Under the pieces are notes generated by a model. That model saw only the letters and a list, made by a program, of their open reading frames with translations, ran no database searches and was not told where the DNA came from. A stretch of DNA of 33,071 nt, from positions 1 through 33,071 of the forward strand of contig CALBZA010000036.1 in the NCBI GenBank assembly GCA_937890005.1, read 5' to 3'. The translations under genes and the position numbers were made by a program. This document shows, one piece after another, positions 16,083 through 25,208 of this stretch (position 1 is its first letter; every line of letters starts with the position of its first letter). Source of the DNA: an uncultured Verrucomicrobia subdivision 3 bacterium. GTDB lineage: Bacteria; Verrucomicrobiota; Verrucomicrobiia; Limisphaerales; DASXHY01.

Positions 16083-18374
16083 TCAAGGTGCAAACGGGCC
16101 TTTGCCCGCGCCCGCGTTGTTCGTCACCGAATTCGGAATGCTCGCCGTCGCTTCCAGCACGTAGGCGTAGGGGGCCGGATTCAAACCGTTCACATCATCG
16201 GAAAGCACATCCGTTCCCGGAATTTGAATCGAATTGGAATCGTCTCCAGCGGACCAGGTTGTGTTCACCTCGATGTTCCCGGCGGCGAACACCTTTCCGT
16301 CGATGCCACTCGTTCGATACAGCTCCCAAACGTTCTTCACGGTATCGAAATAATTGTTCTCGACCAGGATCTCGGAACCCAACGCGGCGCGGATGCAATA
16401 ATTGTTTCCCGTCGCGTTGTAGTAGTTGTTGTAAAGATGCACTCGCCCAAACCGCACGCGCGGCATGCGTTCGTGAACCAGCCGTCCCCACCAGTTGTGA
16501 TGAAAGGTTATGTGCAGTCTGCCCGCGTCTTCGCCGGCATTGTTGTCACTGTGTCCGACAAGGTTGGAGAAACGATGATCTTTGGACGGATCGGTGTAAT
16601 AGAAACGACACCAGGAAACCGTGATCCAGTCCGCGCCGTGACTGATATCGAGATTGCCGTCAGCGCCATCAACGAACGTGCAATGATCCACCCACACATT
16701 CTCGCAATCCTGAAGCGTCAACCCATCCTTGTCCCCTGCTCCATTCGGATTGGTGAAGGTGAGATTGCGGATGATCACGTTGCGGTTGCCGTCCACCTTC
16801 AGATCGCCAATCAACGTCGCATTCGTTCCGAGACCGATGATCGTCTTGTTATTGCGAACACGAACATTCGAACCGCCCAGATTGATCGTTCCCTCGACAA
16901 GAATCGTGAACGGCCCGGTGTTGTTGTTCGCATACGATTCCAATTCCTGAAACGTTCTCACGATCACTGTCGGTCCGCCCGCGCCGCCTGTGGTTCCCGT
17001 CCCAATCGTCGCGTAACCATCGGGAGTCCCCGTCGGCGGAATCGGAACAGCCGCAAGCGTGGCCACCACACTGGTCACGGAACCATACGGATTTGAAATC
17101 ACGAGATGATACGGCCCCGAATCATCTGCTGTGGCTCCAGTCACAGTGTGCGAGGCGGCTGTTGCACCGGAAATCGGCGCATCGTTGAAGAACCATTGAT
17201 AGCTGAGTGGTTCTGTGCCGGTGGCAACGACGTTGAACGATGCACTCTGTCCAATCAGCACGGTTCTGTCGGATGGTTGCGTGGTGATCGACGGCGCCGT
17301 CGGAATGGGCGGCAAATCGGCTCCCGTCAGCAACCGATAAAACGCCTGCTGTGCTTCCGATGGAACCGGATTGGTGCTGTCGAATCTTCCCATGGAATCA
17401 AATGCGTTGGTCGCAATGCTGTTCCATAAATACGAAGGGCTGAGAATCTCCTGAGAACGCAGCACCTGATAAACGCCCGACGGCGTTCCATTCGTCCCGC
17501 GAAGCACAATGCCTTGTGGGGACAGAAACGCTTCCGTGATGACCGGCCGCGATGAATTCACCGAACCGCCGCCAGTCGGCGTCACATCCGCCCAGGTTTC
17601 GCCGATGCGCAGTTCATCGATATCGAGGCTCGGTCCTCGATTGATGTAGAGCCGTCCGGCATTTGCGGTGCCGTCATTGCCCTCCGACGTGAACACCTTG
17701 TTGCCGCTGTCTTCCTCGCCACCGAGCGTGGACGGGTTCACCCAGAGCGTCACGATGTCATTTCCGGTTCCAGCCACCCATTCGTATTTGGCCACGACGA
17801 AATAAGTGGTGACGCCATCGGCAGAGAGATTCGCTCCGGGGCCGGATGAAAAGAACGCTGATGAAACCGCAACGTTGCTGGATGGATACTTAACCACACC
17901 CAGCTTCACGCCGGAGCTGTTGAGAAGGTTTACCGAGATCAACTGCTGTGAAACCGAGCTTGCCTGGCTGATGTTCAGGATCGGAATGCCGTTGCCGGTT
18001 GAAATGATGCCGGAAAGTCCGTTCAGCCTCAGGATGAAGGAGAGATAGAGCGTTCCATTCGTTCTGGGTGTCCAGGTCCCGGGTGCGGTTCGAGCGCCGT
18101 CGAGATTGGATGTCCCGCCGTTCACGTTCACGCGATTGCCGGATGAAGTTTGAAGTCCGGCATAGCTCAGACTTCCCGAAGCGATGGTGATGTTGGATTT
18201 GGGATTCTGCCAACGAGTCGAAGATGACGATTCGCCCAAATCCTCGCCGACGGTGTAGTCGAACGAGTCCTCAAAAATCAGTGCCGCAGGCGCCGAAAGA
18301 CAAAGACTCCAGAACATCAGCGGAACGCAGAAGAACTTGAGAAGGGACATTGGATTATTGAAAAAGAGCTTCAT
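16083..18374 (-). CDS. Secreted PL1 pectate lyase with Ig-like and N-terminal beta-sandwich region
   Basis: This 763-residue modular protein has a signal peptide (about residues 1-31). A Ser/Thr/Asn-rich beta-sandwich, LamG/ConA-like region follows (about 32-265), then a linker, an Ig-like domain (about 358-443: ITTQPSDRTVLIGQSASF .. YQWFFNDAPI .. DDSGPYHL) and a right-handed beta-helix PL1 lyase (about 452-760). Lyase signatures: VWVDHCTF, DGNLDISHGADWITVSWC with Ca-binding acidic residues, HHNWWG, RMPRVRFG with the catalytic Arg, and HLYNNYY. It cleaves polygalacturonate by beta-elimination outside the cell. The start is ATG 18374 or the ATG eight codons later (18350). It lies 89 bases upstream of the GH43 gene on the same strand, so the two may be cotranscribed. 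Confidence 0.95.
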   Translation of the reverse strand: MKLFFNNPMSLLKFFCVPLMFWSLCLSAPAALIFEDSFDYTVGEDLGESSSSTRWQNPKSNITIASGSLSYAGLQTSSGNRVNVNGGTSNLDGARTAPGTWTPRTNGTLYLSFILRLNGLSGIISTGNGIPILNISQASSVSQQLISVNLLNSSGVKLGVVKYPSSNVAVSSAFFSSGPGANLSADGVTTYFVVAKYEWVAGTGNDIVTLWVNPSTLGGEEDSGNKVFTSEGNDGTANAGRLYINRGPSLDIDELRIGETWADVTPTGGGSVNSSRPVITEAFLSPQGIVLRGTNGTPSGVYQVLRSQEILSPSYLWNSIATNAFDSMGRFDSTNPVPSEAQQAFYRLLTGADLPPIPTAPSITTQPSDRTVLIGQSASFNVVATGTEPLSYQWFFNDAPISGATAASHTVTGATADDSGPYHLVISNPYGSVTSVVATLAAVPIPPTGTPDGYATIGTGTTGGAGGPTVIVRTFQELESYANNNTGPFTILVEGTINLGGSNVRVRNNKTIIGLGTNATLIGDLKVDGNRNVIIRNLTFTNPNGAGDKDGLTLQDCENVWVDHCTFVDGADGNLDISHGADWITVSWCRFYYTDPSKDHRFSNLVGHSDNNAGEDAGRLHITFHHNWWGRLVHERMPRVRFGRVHLYNNYYNATGNNYCIRAALGSEILVENNYFDTVKNVWELYRTSGIDGKVFAAGNIEVNTTWSAGDDSNSIQIPGTDVLSDDVNGLNPAPYAYVLEATASIPNSVTNNAGAGKGPFAP

Positions 18375-18545
18375 GAAAATCGTTTCAGGACAGGCGTGTC
18401 CGACAGGAGTTGTGTACCGGATGGATTGGTCCGTTCATGCATTCAGGCGCGGCAAATTCGACTTCGACGTTCTCGGTCCGAAGCCTGGTTAACGATGTCA
18501 ACTGAACCATGCCTTTATGAAAGCGAATAGCTGGACATGTGTGCA

Positions 18546-18563
18546 GCTGTACAAATGTACAGC
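18546..18563. promoter_or_regulatory. Candidate operator palindrome
   Basis: GCTGTACA-AA-TGTACAGC is a perfect 8-bp inverted repeat with a 2-base spacer, in the gap between the divergent pectate lyase and phosphatase genes. Its form is that of a dimeric repressor site. It could instead be a dispersed repeat. Confidence 0.45.
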
Positions 18564-18639
18564 CCCACACCCCGTGCCGGATGCCCGCGAGTTCCGGGCG
18601 CTGGACATCATCGACAATTCGCCTACCATGCTTTCATCC

Positions 18640-20304
18640 ATGTCAAAAGCGCTCCAGCATCTGCTGGTTATCGAAGCGGCCACGAGCTTCGCATCCGCCC
18701 TCCGTGCCGCCGGCTTCGAAGTGGTTCAACACACCTCGCTGACAGCCGGCGCCCGCGCGTTGAATGAGCACAAGTTCGACCTCGCGATTCTCGATTTCGC
18801 CGCTGCGGAGTGCGCCGGGATCGAGAGTTTTATCAAACTCCAAAGCGTCGCCCCACACATTCCATTCATCATTCTCATCGGTCCGGAGGAGGAGAAGATC
18901 GGACACGACCTCATGCATCTGGGCGCGCAGGATTTCTTTGTCCGCTCCAGTCTTTCCATCGAACTGCTGGCAGCGTCGGTTCGAAAAGCGATTGACCGGC
19001 ATCATGCCCTCGATTCAACCCGTCGGGATCGTCACCTTCTGGAAATCCTGATGAACAACATTCCGGATGCGATCTACTTCAAGGACACGGAAAGCCGCTT
19101 CATCCGGATCAACAAGGCACACGCGCGCCGCTTCAATCTTTCCAACACTGCCGAAGCGATCGGCAAAACGGATGCCGATTTCTTCAGCGCCGAACACGCC
19201 CATCAGGCGCTTGCGGACGAGCAACGAACGATGCGGACCGGACAGCCGCTCGTGGGCATTGAAGAAGCCGAGACCTGGCCCGATGGCAGCGTGACCTGGG
19301 TTTCCACGACCAAGATGCCGTTGCGCGATCAGTCGGGAAAAATCATCGGGACCTTCGGCATTTCCCGCGACATCACAGCACGAAAGAAGGCCGAGCTTGC
19401 TCTGGAGGAACGCACCCGCCAGTTGCAGCAGAAGAACGAACAGATCGCGGAAGAACTCAAGATGGCGCGCGAACTTCAGCTCGCGATGTTGCCTCAAAAG
19501 TTTCCCTGCCTGCCGCCCTACCTTCCTTATCACGAGAGCGCGCTCGAGTTCTTCAGCTTCTTTCTTCCGAACGGCTCGGTAAGCGGCGATTTCTACGACG
19601 TGGTCGAATTGTCGGACAACAAGGTTGGCATTTTCATCTGCGACGTGATGGGCCACGACGTTCGCGCGGCGCTCACCACTGCGATGATGCGCTCGCTCGT
19701 TCAAGACCTGAGCCATTCAGCCGCCGATCCAGGGCATTTGCTGGCGCAGATCAACCGGGCCCTCGCGAGCGTTTTCAAGATGAGCGGAGCGACGATGTTT
19801 GCCACCGCCTTGTATCTCGTGGCCGATGTCGAAACGGGCGAACTGCATTACGCGAGCGCGGCGCATCCGGACGCCCTTTACGTGAAGCGCACCGACAGTC
19901 ACGTCGAAATGCTTGGCTCACCGACGAAATCCAAGGGCCCGGCGCTTGGACTGTTCGAGGATGCCGCCTTTCCGACATGCCGGCGTCAGCTTGCGGTCAA
20001 TGACCTTCTCCTGCTGTTTACTGACGGTCTGATCGAAGTGGAAGGCAACAACAACGAATGCTTCAACGAGGAACGGCTCGTCACGGCGGTTCATCGGCGG
20101 ACGCATCTCACCGCACCGGAGTTGTTCAAGGAATTGATGGCGGAAATCGAGCAGGTCTGTGGCAGTGCTGCGTTCAGTGATGACGTGTCGGTTGTGGGCG
20201 TGGCAGTGCGCCGGCTCGGCCCTCCCCCCGAAGGTTCGTGCCCGATCGGTTTCGGGACGGATCAGATCGCCAACACGTTCAAAACGCGAGCAAGGAACGG
20301 TTGA
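18640..20304 (+). CDS. Receiver-PAS-SpoIIE-type PP2C phosphatase
   Basis: This 554-residue signalling protein has a degenerate receiver (about residues 5-120), a PAS domain (about 130-255: NNIPDAIYFKDTESRFIRIN .. GTFGISRDITARK), a short coiled coil with AEELKMARELQLAMLPQKFP, and a SpoIIE/RsbU phosphatase (about 305-535). The receiver keeps LDFAA, the usual Asp, but the acidic pair is reduced to IEAATS and the conserved Lys is Arg (FFVRSSL). The phosphatase retains its metal-binding Asp residues: GSVSGDFYDV, CDVMGHDVRAAL (GHD replaces the usual GHG), LFTDGLIEVEG and FSDDVSVV. Such proteins dephosphorylate anti-sigma-factor antagonists. ATG 18640 was chosen; upstream starts at 18628 or 18517 would include the palindrome or non-family residues. 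It lies between pectin enzyme genes. Confidence 0.92.
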   Translation: MSKALQHLLVIEAATSFASALRAAGFEVVQHTSLTAGARALNEHKFDLAILDFAAAECAGIESFIKLQSVAPHIPFIILIGPEEEKIGHDLMHLGAQDFFVRSSLSIELLAASVRKAIDRHHALDSTRRDRHLLEILMNNIPDAIYFKDTESRFIRINKAHARRFNLSNTAEAIGKTDADFFSAEHAHQALADEQRTMRTGQPLVGIEEAETWPDGSVTWVSTTKMPLRDQSGKIIGTFGISRDITARKKAELALEERTRQLQQKNEQIAEELKMARELQLAMLPQKFPCLPPYLPYHESALEFFSFFLPNGSVSGDFYDVVELSDNKVGIFICDVMGHDVRAALTTAMMRSLVQDLSHSAADPGHLLAQINRALASVFKMSGATMFATALYLVADVETGELHYASAAHPDALYVKRTDSHVEMLGSPTKSKGPALGLFEDAAFPTCRRQLAVNDLLLLFTDGLIEVEGNNNECFNEERLVTAVHRRTHLTAPELFKELMAEIEQVCGSAAFSDDVSVVGVAVRRLGPPPEGSCPIGFGTDQIANTFKTRARNG

Positions 20305-20377
20305 GTGTCATTAGCCGCTGCCCAATTTTCACGGCGAGATGCAGAAACTCGAAGTCTCATTTCCCACACGTCGAACT

Positions 20378-21382
20378 ATGATCCTTCAACCTATGCGACA
20401 TCTCGGCCACCTGCGTTCCCTGTTGTTCCTTTCCATTTTCTCCGCTGCGATTTCTCAATCCGTTGCTGATACGAACCTCTTCGTCGCGGCGGACGGATCA
20501 GCGCAATTCAAGACGATCCAGGAGGCAATCATGGCGGTCCCGGCGGGCAGCAATTCGAACCACGTGTTCATCCATATCAAACCGGGAACCTACAAGGAGG
20601 TCATCTACGTTCAGCGTGAAAAACGATTCTTTCATCTGATCGGCGAAGATCCGGAAACGACCATTCTCACATTCGACCTGAATGCGAACATCAAGGGGCC
20701 CGATGGCAAACCGATCGGCACGTTCCGAACGCCGTCCACGCTGATCGATGCCGAGGATTTCACGGCGGAGAACATCACGTTTGAAAACTCAGCCGGACCG
20801 GTTGGGCAGGCTCTGGCCATTCGCGTCGATGGCGATCGCGCGGTGTTCCGCAACTGCCGGTTTCTCGGCTGGCAGGACACCATCCTGCTGAACCGCGGCC
20901 GCCAGTATTTCACCAATTGTTTCATCAACGGCCACGTCGATTTCATCTTCGGCGGCGCCACGGCCTTTTTCGACAACTGCCAGATTCATTGCCTTCGCAA
21001 CGGTTATATCACCGCTGCATCCACACCCGACACGCAAAAGTTTGGATTTGTTTTCTCCAACTGCAAAATCACCGGCGAAACGAATGTGCTGACCTATCTC
21101 GGCCGTCCGTGGCGCAACTTCGCGAGCACGATCTTCATGAACTGCGACATGTCATCCGTCGTTCGCCCCGTGGGCTGGCACAACTGGAACAAAAAGGAAG
21201 CCGAACAGACAGCGCGCTACGCGGAATTCAACAATCGCGGTCCAGGCGCCGAAACGTCGAAGCGCGTTCCCTGGGCAAAACAGCTGACGGCTTCCGAAGC
21301 GGCAGCCATCACGCCCCAGGCGGTTCTATCCGGAAACGACAACTGGAATCCGCTCGCAGTCCGCGCTGCCGAAAAGAACTAG
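20378..21382 (+). CDS. Secreted pectin methylesterase, CE8
   Basis: This 334-residue exported enzyme removes methyl esters from homogalacturonan, giving pectate for the PL1 lyase. It has a signal peptide (about residues 1-29, RSLLFLSIFSAAISQSVA), then a right-handed beta-helix. Family signatures: FKTIQEAIMAVP, GQALAIRVDGDRAVFRNC with the first Gln, GWQDTIL with Gln and Asp, GHVDFIFGGATAFFDNC with the second Asp, and TYLGRPWR with the substrate-binding Arg. All catalytic residues are present and the length is normal. The start is uncertain among ATG 20339, 20378 and 20393; none has a good Shine-Dalgarno. It lies 74 bases after the phosphatase gene on the same strand and may share its transcript. 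Confidence 0.95.
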   Translation: MILQPMRHLGHLRSLLFLSIFSAAISQSVADTNLFVAADGSAQFKTIQEAIMAVPAGSNSNHVFIHIKPGTYKEVIYVQREKRFFHLIGEDPETTILTFDLNANIKGPDGKPIGTFRTPSTLIDAEDFTAENITFENSAGPVGQALAIRVDGDRAVFRNCRFLGWQDTILLNRGRQYFTNCFINGHVDFIFGGATAFFDNCQIHCLRNGYITAASTPDTQKFGFVFSNCKITGETNVLTYLGRPWRNFASTIFMNCDMSSVVRPVGWHNWNKKEAEQTARYAEFNNRGPGAETSKRVPWAKQLTASEAAAITPQAVLSGNDNWNPLAVRAAEKN

Positions 21383-21482
21383 CCTCGTAGGAGCAGGCTT
21401 TCCGCCTGTCGCTCTTCCGAGCGAAGCCGGAGGTTTTTAGCTCAGAGTCTCTTCCGAACCCTCCCCGTGAAACTGGTTTGGA

Positions 21483-21547
21483 GGTTCAAAGCACGAATTC
21501 CATCTGGGAGAAATCTCTACGGCGCATTCGCCTGCGGCCAAGGAAAT
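21483..21547 (+). repeat. Imperfect direct repeat, copy 1
   Basis: Begins GGTTCAAAGCACGAATTCCA and ends GGCCAAGGAAAT. It shares GAATTCCAT, GAGAAATCTCT, CGC.TTCGC and GG.GGAAAT blocks with copy 2 at 21709-21778 in the same order. Confidence 0.75.
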
Positions 21548-21601
21548 ATTTCCTGGCGTGATGTCGTTGACGAACGGAACGCACCGGTCGGTGCGGAATA
21601 T

Positions 21602-21663
21602 GGGGCAAAGCGGCAACTTTGCCCTACCTATTGTTGACAGGGCGGAGCTGCCGCTCCGACTAA
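21602..21663. repeat. Two-hairpin dispersed element, copy B
   Basis: The first hairpin is GGGCAAAG-CGGCAA-CTTTGCCC. The linker TACCTATTGTTGACAGGG follows, then a second hairpin CGGAGC..GCTCCG. Compared with copy A (301-366) the linker is conserved while stem bases differ in a complementary way. Confidence 0.8.
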
Positions 21664-21708
21664 AAATCGTTCGGGTAAAGCAAGTCCTCCTCACGAACCA
21701 GGTTCAGG

Positions 21709-21778
21709 GGTTCAGAAGTGCGAAATTCCATTTGCGAGAAATCTCTCCCCGCGCTTCGCTTGCGGGGCGAGGGAAATT
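21709..21778 (+). repeat. Imperfect direct repeat, copy 2
   Basis: Begins GGTTCAGAAGTGCGAAATTC and ends GGGCGAGGGAAAT. It is a diverged duplicate of 21483-21547 and also contains its own palindrome CCCCGC..GCGGGG (about 21747-21768). Confidence 0.75.
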
Positions 21779-21864
21779 GTGTCAGTTGCACGTATGACCG
21801 CTCGAACAGCCAGTTTCCGCTTTTGCTTTCCCCACCCGGGGCTTAATCTCCGGGCCATTCGCAA

Positions 21865-23280
21865 ATGGCTCTGAAGCTTTTCAACACATTGTCGCGTTCG
21901 GTTCAGGACTTCACCCCGCTCGATCCGGCGGGAAAAAACGTCGGAATGTACTGTTGCGGGCCGACCGTCTATGACTTCGCGCACATCGGCAACTGGCGCA
22001 CGTTCGTGTTCGCCGATCTCGTGCGCCGCTACCTCGAGTTCCGCGGCTACGGCGTCACACACGTGATGAACATCACCGACGTCGAGGACAAGATCATCAA
22101 GCGCGTCCGCGAAACGAAAACGTCACTGCGCGAGTTCACCGGGAAATACGAAGCCGCCTTTCTCGAAGATCTGAAAACACTCGGCTGTCTCGAGCCGCAT
22201 CAGCGCCCGCATGCGACCGAGTTCATCCCCGAAATCATTTCGCTGATCGAAAAGCTGATCGCCCGCGGCATTGCGTACAAGGCCGCCGACGGTTCGGTCT
22301 ATTTCAGCATCGACAAATATCGCGGCTGCGGCTGCACCTACGGTCAGCTGGTGAAACTGAACTTTGAGGAAATGCGCGTCGGGGAACGCGTGAAGAGCGA
22401 CGAATATGCGAAGGAATCCGTGGCCGACTTCGCACTCTGGAAAGCGCGCGTGCCGGACGATGGCGATGTTTTCTGGCCGAGTCCATGGGGCGACGGCCGT
22501 CCGGGCTGGCACATCGAATGTTCAGCCATGAGCATGAAGTTGCTCGGCCCCAGCTTCGACCTGCATCTTGGCGGCGAAGATCTTGTATTCCCGCATCACG
22601 AGGATGAAATCGCGCAGAGCGAAGGCGCGGGTGTTCAGAACGAAGGCCAGCATTTCGTGAAATACTGGCTCCACGGCGCGCACCTGATGGTTGAAGGCAA
22701 GAAGATGAGCAAGTCGCTCGGAAACTTCTTCACGCTGCGTGATCTGCTGGCGAAAGGTTTTTCCGGACGTGAAATCCGTTACCTGCTGCTCACCGCGCAC
22801 TATCGCGAGACGTTTAATTTCACGCTCGGCGGATTGGACGGTGCGCGCACCGCTCTGAACCGCATCGACGAATGCACCGGCAAACTGCGAGAACGCGCCG
22901 GTGCCGCAAAAGCCGAACCGGATGCCGCCCTGATCGAGCAGTTCACTGCTGCGCTCGACAACGATCTGAATATTTCCGCCGCGTGGGGTTGCGTGTTCGA
23001 GTGGATTCGCGAAACGAACCGCCGGATGAGTGAAACTTCATTCAGCGCAAATGAAGCCGCATCCGCGCTCGCCGCCTGGGATCGGATCAACACAGTCCTC
23101 GGAATCACCGCATCAGCCGAAGCCGAAGTTCCTGCCGAACTGCAGGCACTGCTTGAAGAACGCCAGGCCGCCCGGAAGGCAAAAGACTTCAAACGCTCCG
23201 ACGCCATCCGCGACGAATTAAAAGCCAAAGGCTGGGTCATCGAAGACACCCCCAAAGGCCCAAAACTGAAAAAAGCGTAG
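21865..23280 (+). CDS. cysS: Cysteinyl-tRNA synthetase
   Basis: This 471-residue class I synthetase charges tRNA-Cys with cysteine. Seen: MYCCGPTVYDFAHIGNWRTF with a Zn-binding Cys and the HIGN form of the HIGH motif, NITDVEDKIIKR, the second Zn site PGWHIECSAMSMK and GGEDLVFPHHEDEIAQSEG, and the catalytic loop KKMSKSLGN. The C-terminal anticodon-binding region ends with AKDFKRSDAIRDELKAKGWVIEDTPKGP, which is typical of the family. Length and all motifs are normal. ATG 21865 begins homology. tmk follows 41 bases downstream on the same strand and is likely cotranscribed. Confidence 0.98.
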   Translation: MALKLFNTLSRSVQDFTPLDPAGKNVGMYCCGPTVYDFAHIGNWRTFVFADLVRRYLEFRGYGVTHVMNITDVEDKIIKRVRETKTSLREFTGKYEAAFLEDLKTLGCLEPHQRPHATEFIPEIISLIEKLIARGIAYKAADGSVYFSIDKYRGCGCTYGQLVKLNFEEMRVGERVKSDEYAKESVADFALWKARVPDDGDVFWPSPWGDGRPGWHIECSAMSMKLLGPSFDLHLGGEDLVFPHHEDEIAQSEGAGVQNEGQHFVKYWLHGAHLMVEGKKMSKSLGNFFTLRDLLAKGFSGREIRYLLLTAHYRETFNFTLGGLDGARTALNRIDECTGKLRERAGAAKAEPDAALIEQFTAALDNDLNISAAWGCVFEWIRETNRRMSETSFSANEAASALAAWDRINTVLGITASAEAEVPAELQALLEERQAARKAKDFKRSDAIRDELKAKGWVIEDTPKGPKLKKA

Positions 23281-23321
23281 TCCCGACATCATGCATTCAC
23301 GCATCACGCATTCCCGCTTCA

Positions 23322-23960
23322 ATGACCGGCCTCTTCATCACCTTTGAAGGCACTGAAGGCTGCGGCAAATCGACGCAAATCGGCCTGCTCGCCGAACGCC
23401 TGCGTTCCGAAGGCCGAATCGTCCGAATGTTGCGTGAACCCGGCGGCACAGCCATCGGCGAGGAAATCCGGCACACACTCAAGCACAGCCCCGCCAACCA
23501 CGGCATGACCGCCGAAGCGGAACTTCTGCTTATGAACGCCAGCCGCGCACAGCTCGTGCGCGAGATCATCCGCCCCGCCCTTGCGTCCGGCGAAATCGTT
23601 CTGTGCGACCGCTTTTACGATTCAACCGTCGCGTATCAGGGTTACGGACGTCAGCTCGATTTGAAGATGATTCAGTCGATCATCGACGTTGCGGTCGGTG
23701 AAACCCGTCCGAACCTGACGCTGCTGCTCAACATTCCGCAAACAACCAGCGAAGAACGTCAGCGGAGTCGATCCGCCAGTCAGCCTGCCGTCCGCGATCG
23801 TTTCGAGGAGGCGGACCGAAGCTTTTTCGGACGAGTGGCACAAGGTTACGATGCCATTGCCAGGGCAGAGCCGGATCGCGTGAAAGTGATCGACGCCATC
23901 GGAACGATCGAATCCGTGCGCGATGCGATCTGGAGCGAAGTCGCAAAGCTTCTGAAGTAG
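23322..23960 (+). CDS. tmk: Thymidylate kinase
   Basis: This 212-residue enzyme phosphorylates dTMP to dTDP with ATP, an essential step of dTTP synthesis. Seen: P-loop FEGTEGCGKST (about residues 8-18), REPGGTAIGEEIR for dTMP binding, LCDRFYDSTVAYQGYGR with the DR motif, and a lid region (RSRSASQPAVRDRFEEADRS). The Gly-rich P-loop with an acidic residue resembles class I bacterial Tmk. The start is ATG 23322. The short gap after cysS contains three near-repeats of GCATTCACGCATCACGCATT type. An inverted repeat follows the stop closely. Confidence 0.97.
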   Translation: MTGLFITFEGTEGCGKSTQIGLLAERLRSEGRIVRMLREPGGTAIGEEIRHTLKHSPANHGMTAEAELLLMNASRAQLVREIIRPALASGEIVLCDRFYDSTVAYQGYGRQLDLKMIQSIIDVAVGETRPNLTLLLNIPQTTSEERQRSRSASQPAVRDRFEEADRSFFGRVAQGYDAIARAEPDRVKVIDAIGTIESVRDAIWSEVAKLLK

Positions 23961-23964
23961 GATC

Positions 23965-24079
23965 CTCTCATTAGCACCGCGCTTCAGGACGGTGGGCACG
24001 TGAATGCGGGAAGCCGTTTAAACGGCTTTATATCGGAATGACCGGCGGGCACCGCGCTCAAGCGCGGTGTTAATGAGAG
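23965..24079. repeat. Long composite inverted repeat with internal palindromes
   Basis: The outer arms are CTCTCATTAGCACCGCGCTT (23965-23984) and its complement at 24060-24079, with one mismatch. Inside are a perfect 18-bp palindrome AAGCCGTTTAAACGGCTT (24011-24028) and a nearby hairpin CACCGCGCT-CA-AGCGCGGTG (24050-24069). It lies between tmk and the DUF4404 gene, starting 5 bases after the tmk stop. It may act as a terminator. Confidence 0.85.
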
Positions 24080-24138
24080 TGCCATCGCCTTGCCGAAATC
24101 TTTGCCGTCGGTATGTTCTCTCCAGAACGGAGCCACCT

Positions 24139-24462
24139 ATGATTGAGGATACCATTCAGAAAATTGAGTCGAAGATTCACGGAGCCGACACCATCACACC
24201 GGAGCGCAAGACCGAACTCCTGAAGCTTCTCGCAACGTTGAAGTCGGAAATCTCCGGCGTCTCGAAGGAACAGGCGGAAAGCATCGCCGGCTTCACCGAA
24301 CGCTCAACGCACGAAGCGATTCGCACAGAACAAAACCCCGAGTTGCTGAATCTCTCGCTGAAGGGAATGTCGCAGTCGGTCGAAGGTTTCGAGAAGTCGC
24401 ACCCGCAGCTGGTTCAGATCGTCAACTCGATCAGCCAGACGCTGTCGAACCTCGGAATCTGA
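24139..24462 (+). CDS. DUF4404-family protein
   Basis: This 107-residue soluble helical protein has unknown function. The order of an N-terminal helix (MIEDTIQKIESKIHGADTIT), a second charged helix (PERKTELLKLLATLKSEI) and a C-terminal FEKSHPQLVQIVNSISQTLS segment ending NLGI is what I recognise as DUF4404. ATG 24139 has GGAG 8 bases upstream, one of the best ribosome sites in the window; the frame remains open to 24067, inside the inverted repeat. The gene stands alone between that repeat and an AT-rich one. The family name is from memory. Confidence 0.85.
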   Translation: MIEDTIQKIESKIHGADTITPERKTELLKLLATLKSEISGVSKEQAESIAGFTERSTHEAIRTEQNPELLNLSLKGMSQSVEGFEKSHPQLVQIVNSISQTLSNLGI

Positions 24463-24554
24463 ATTATTTATGATTTACGATTTACGATTTGATTTGAACG
24501 AGCGCGACCAACCGTCTGGCAAATCATAAATCATCAATCATACATCATAAATTT
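24463..24554. repeat. AT-rich ATTTATGATTTACG-type repeat pair
   Basis: ATTTATGATTTACGATTTAC (from 24466) is roughly inverted by AAATCATAAATCATCAATCAT (24521-24541). It lies between convergent genes and could serve as a two-way terminator. Confidence 0.65.
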
Positions 24555-25208
24555 TTACGGAAATTTCTCCTTGTCCTCGCATGGCTCCAGCTTCGCGATT
24601 TCCGCCATGAGCTGATCAGCCACTTCCTGATAAATCTGCTTCAACCGGTCCTTGGAACAAATCTTCGCCTCGGCACGCAGCTTCTCAAACATCATCGGCC
24701 GGCCATACTTCACTGCGATCGGTTTCGGCAGCGGAATCTTCATGTGCCGCCCGTAAGCTTCATAGGTTCCAAACACGCGCACCGGAATCACGACGGCGTT
24801 CGACTTGATCACTGTCAAACCGATTCCCGATCGCGCTGGCTGGAGCTTGCCGTCCTTCGTCCGCGTGCCTTCGGGAAACAGAATGATCGCATTTCCATCG
24901 AGGAGACGATCCAGGATGATTTTCAATCCCTTCGCGCCACCGCCGTCGCGATCGACCGGAACCGCATTCCATTTCCGCAGCAGCCAGCCGATGCCTGGAA
25001 AGCGGAACAGACTCTCGCGGGCGAGATAATTGATTCCGCGATGAATGCCCGAACCGACCAGCGGCGGATCGATGAAGCTGGCGTGGTTGGCGGCGAGAAT
25101 CACCGGCCCGGTCAGCGGCACGCGTTCGGCATTGAAAACCCGCCACCGGAAATATGTGGCGTAGATGAAGCGAAAGAAGGTCCAGCCAATGAAATAAACC
25201 GTGTTCAT
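24555..25208 (-). CDS. plsC: 1-acyl-sn-glycerol-3-phosphate acyltransferase
   Basis: This 217-residue membrane-associated acyltransferase converts lysophosphatidic acid to phosphatidic acid. Seen: an N-terminal hydrophobic segment (about residues 3-20), the catalytic NHASFIDP (HX4D, about 41-48), a RESLFRFPGIGWLLRKWNAVPVDRD block and FPEGTRTKDGKLQPARSGIG, the phosphate-binding motif. The start overlaps the cmk stop (ATGA), so translation is coupled; cmk-plsC neighbours are common in several phyla. It converges with the DUF4404 gene across an AT-rich repeat. The acyl donor is not evident from sequence. Confidence 0.93.
   Translation of the reverse strand: MNTVYFIGWTFFRFIYATYFRWRVFNAERVPLTGPVILAANHASFIDPPLVGSGIHRGINYLARESLFRFPGIGWLLRKWNAVPVDRDGGGAKGLKIILDRLLDGNAIILFPEGTRTKDGKLQPARSGIGLTVIKSNAVVIPVRVFGTYEAYGRHMKIPLPKPIAVKYGRPMMFEKLRAEAKICSKDRLKQIYQEVADQLMAEIAKLEPCEDKEKFP

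Larger units (their letters stand above)
21383..21864. other. Repeat-rich intergenic block before cysS
   Basis: This 482-base gap is filled with short repeats and no gene. It contains a hairpin GCAGGC..GCCTGT (around 21393-21409), two diverged direct repeats (21483-21547, 21709-21778), a two-hairpin element (21602-21663) and a weak CCCGG..CCGGG inverted pair just before the cysS start. I could not find a T-box or other known riboswitch motif. The cysS promoter must lie within or next to these repeats. Confidence 0.65.
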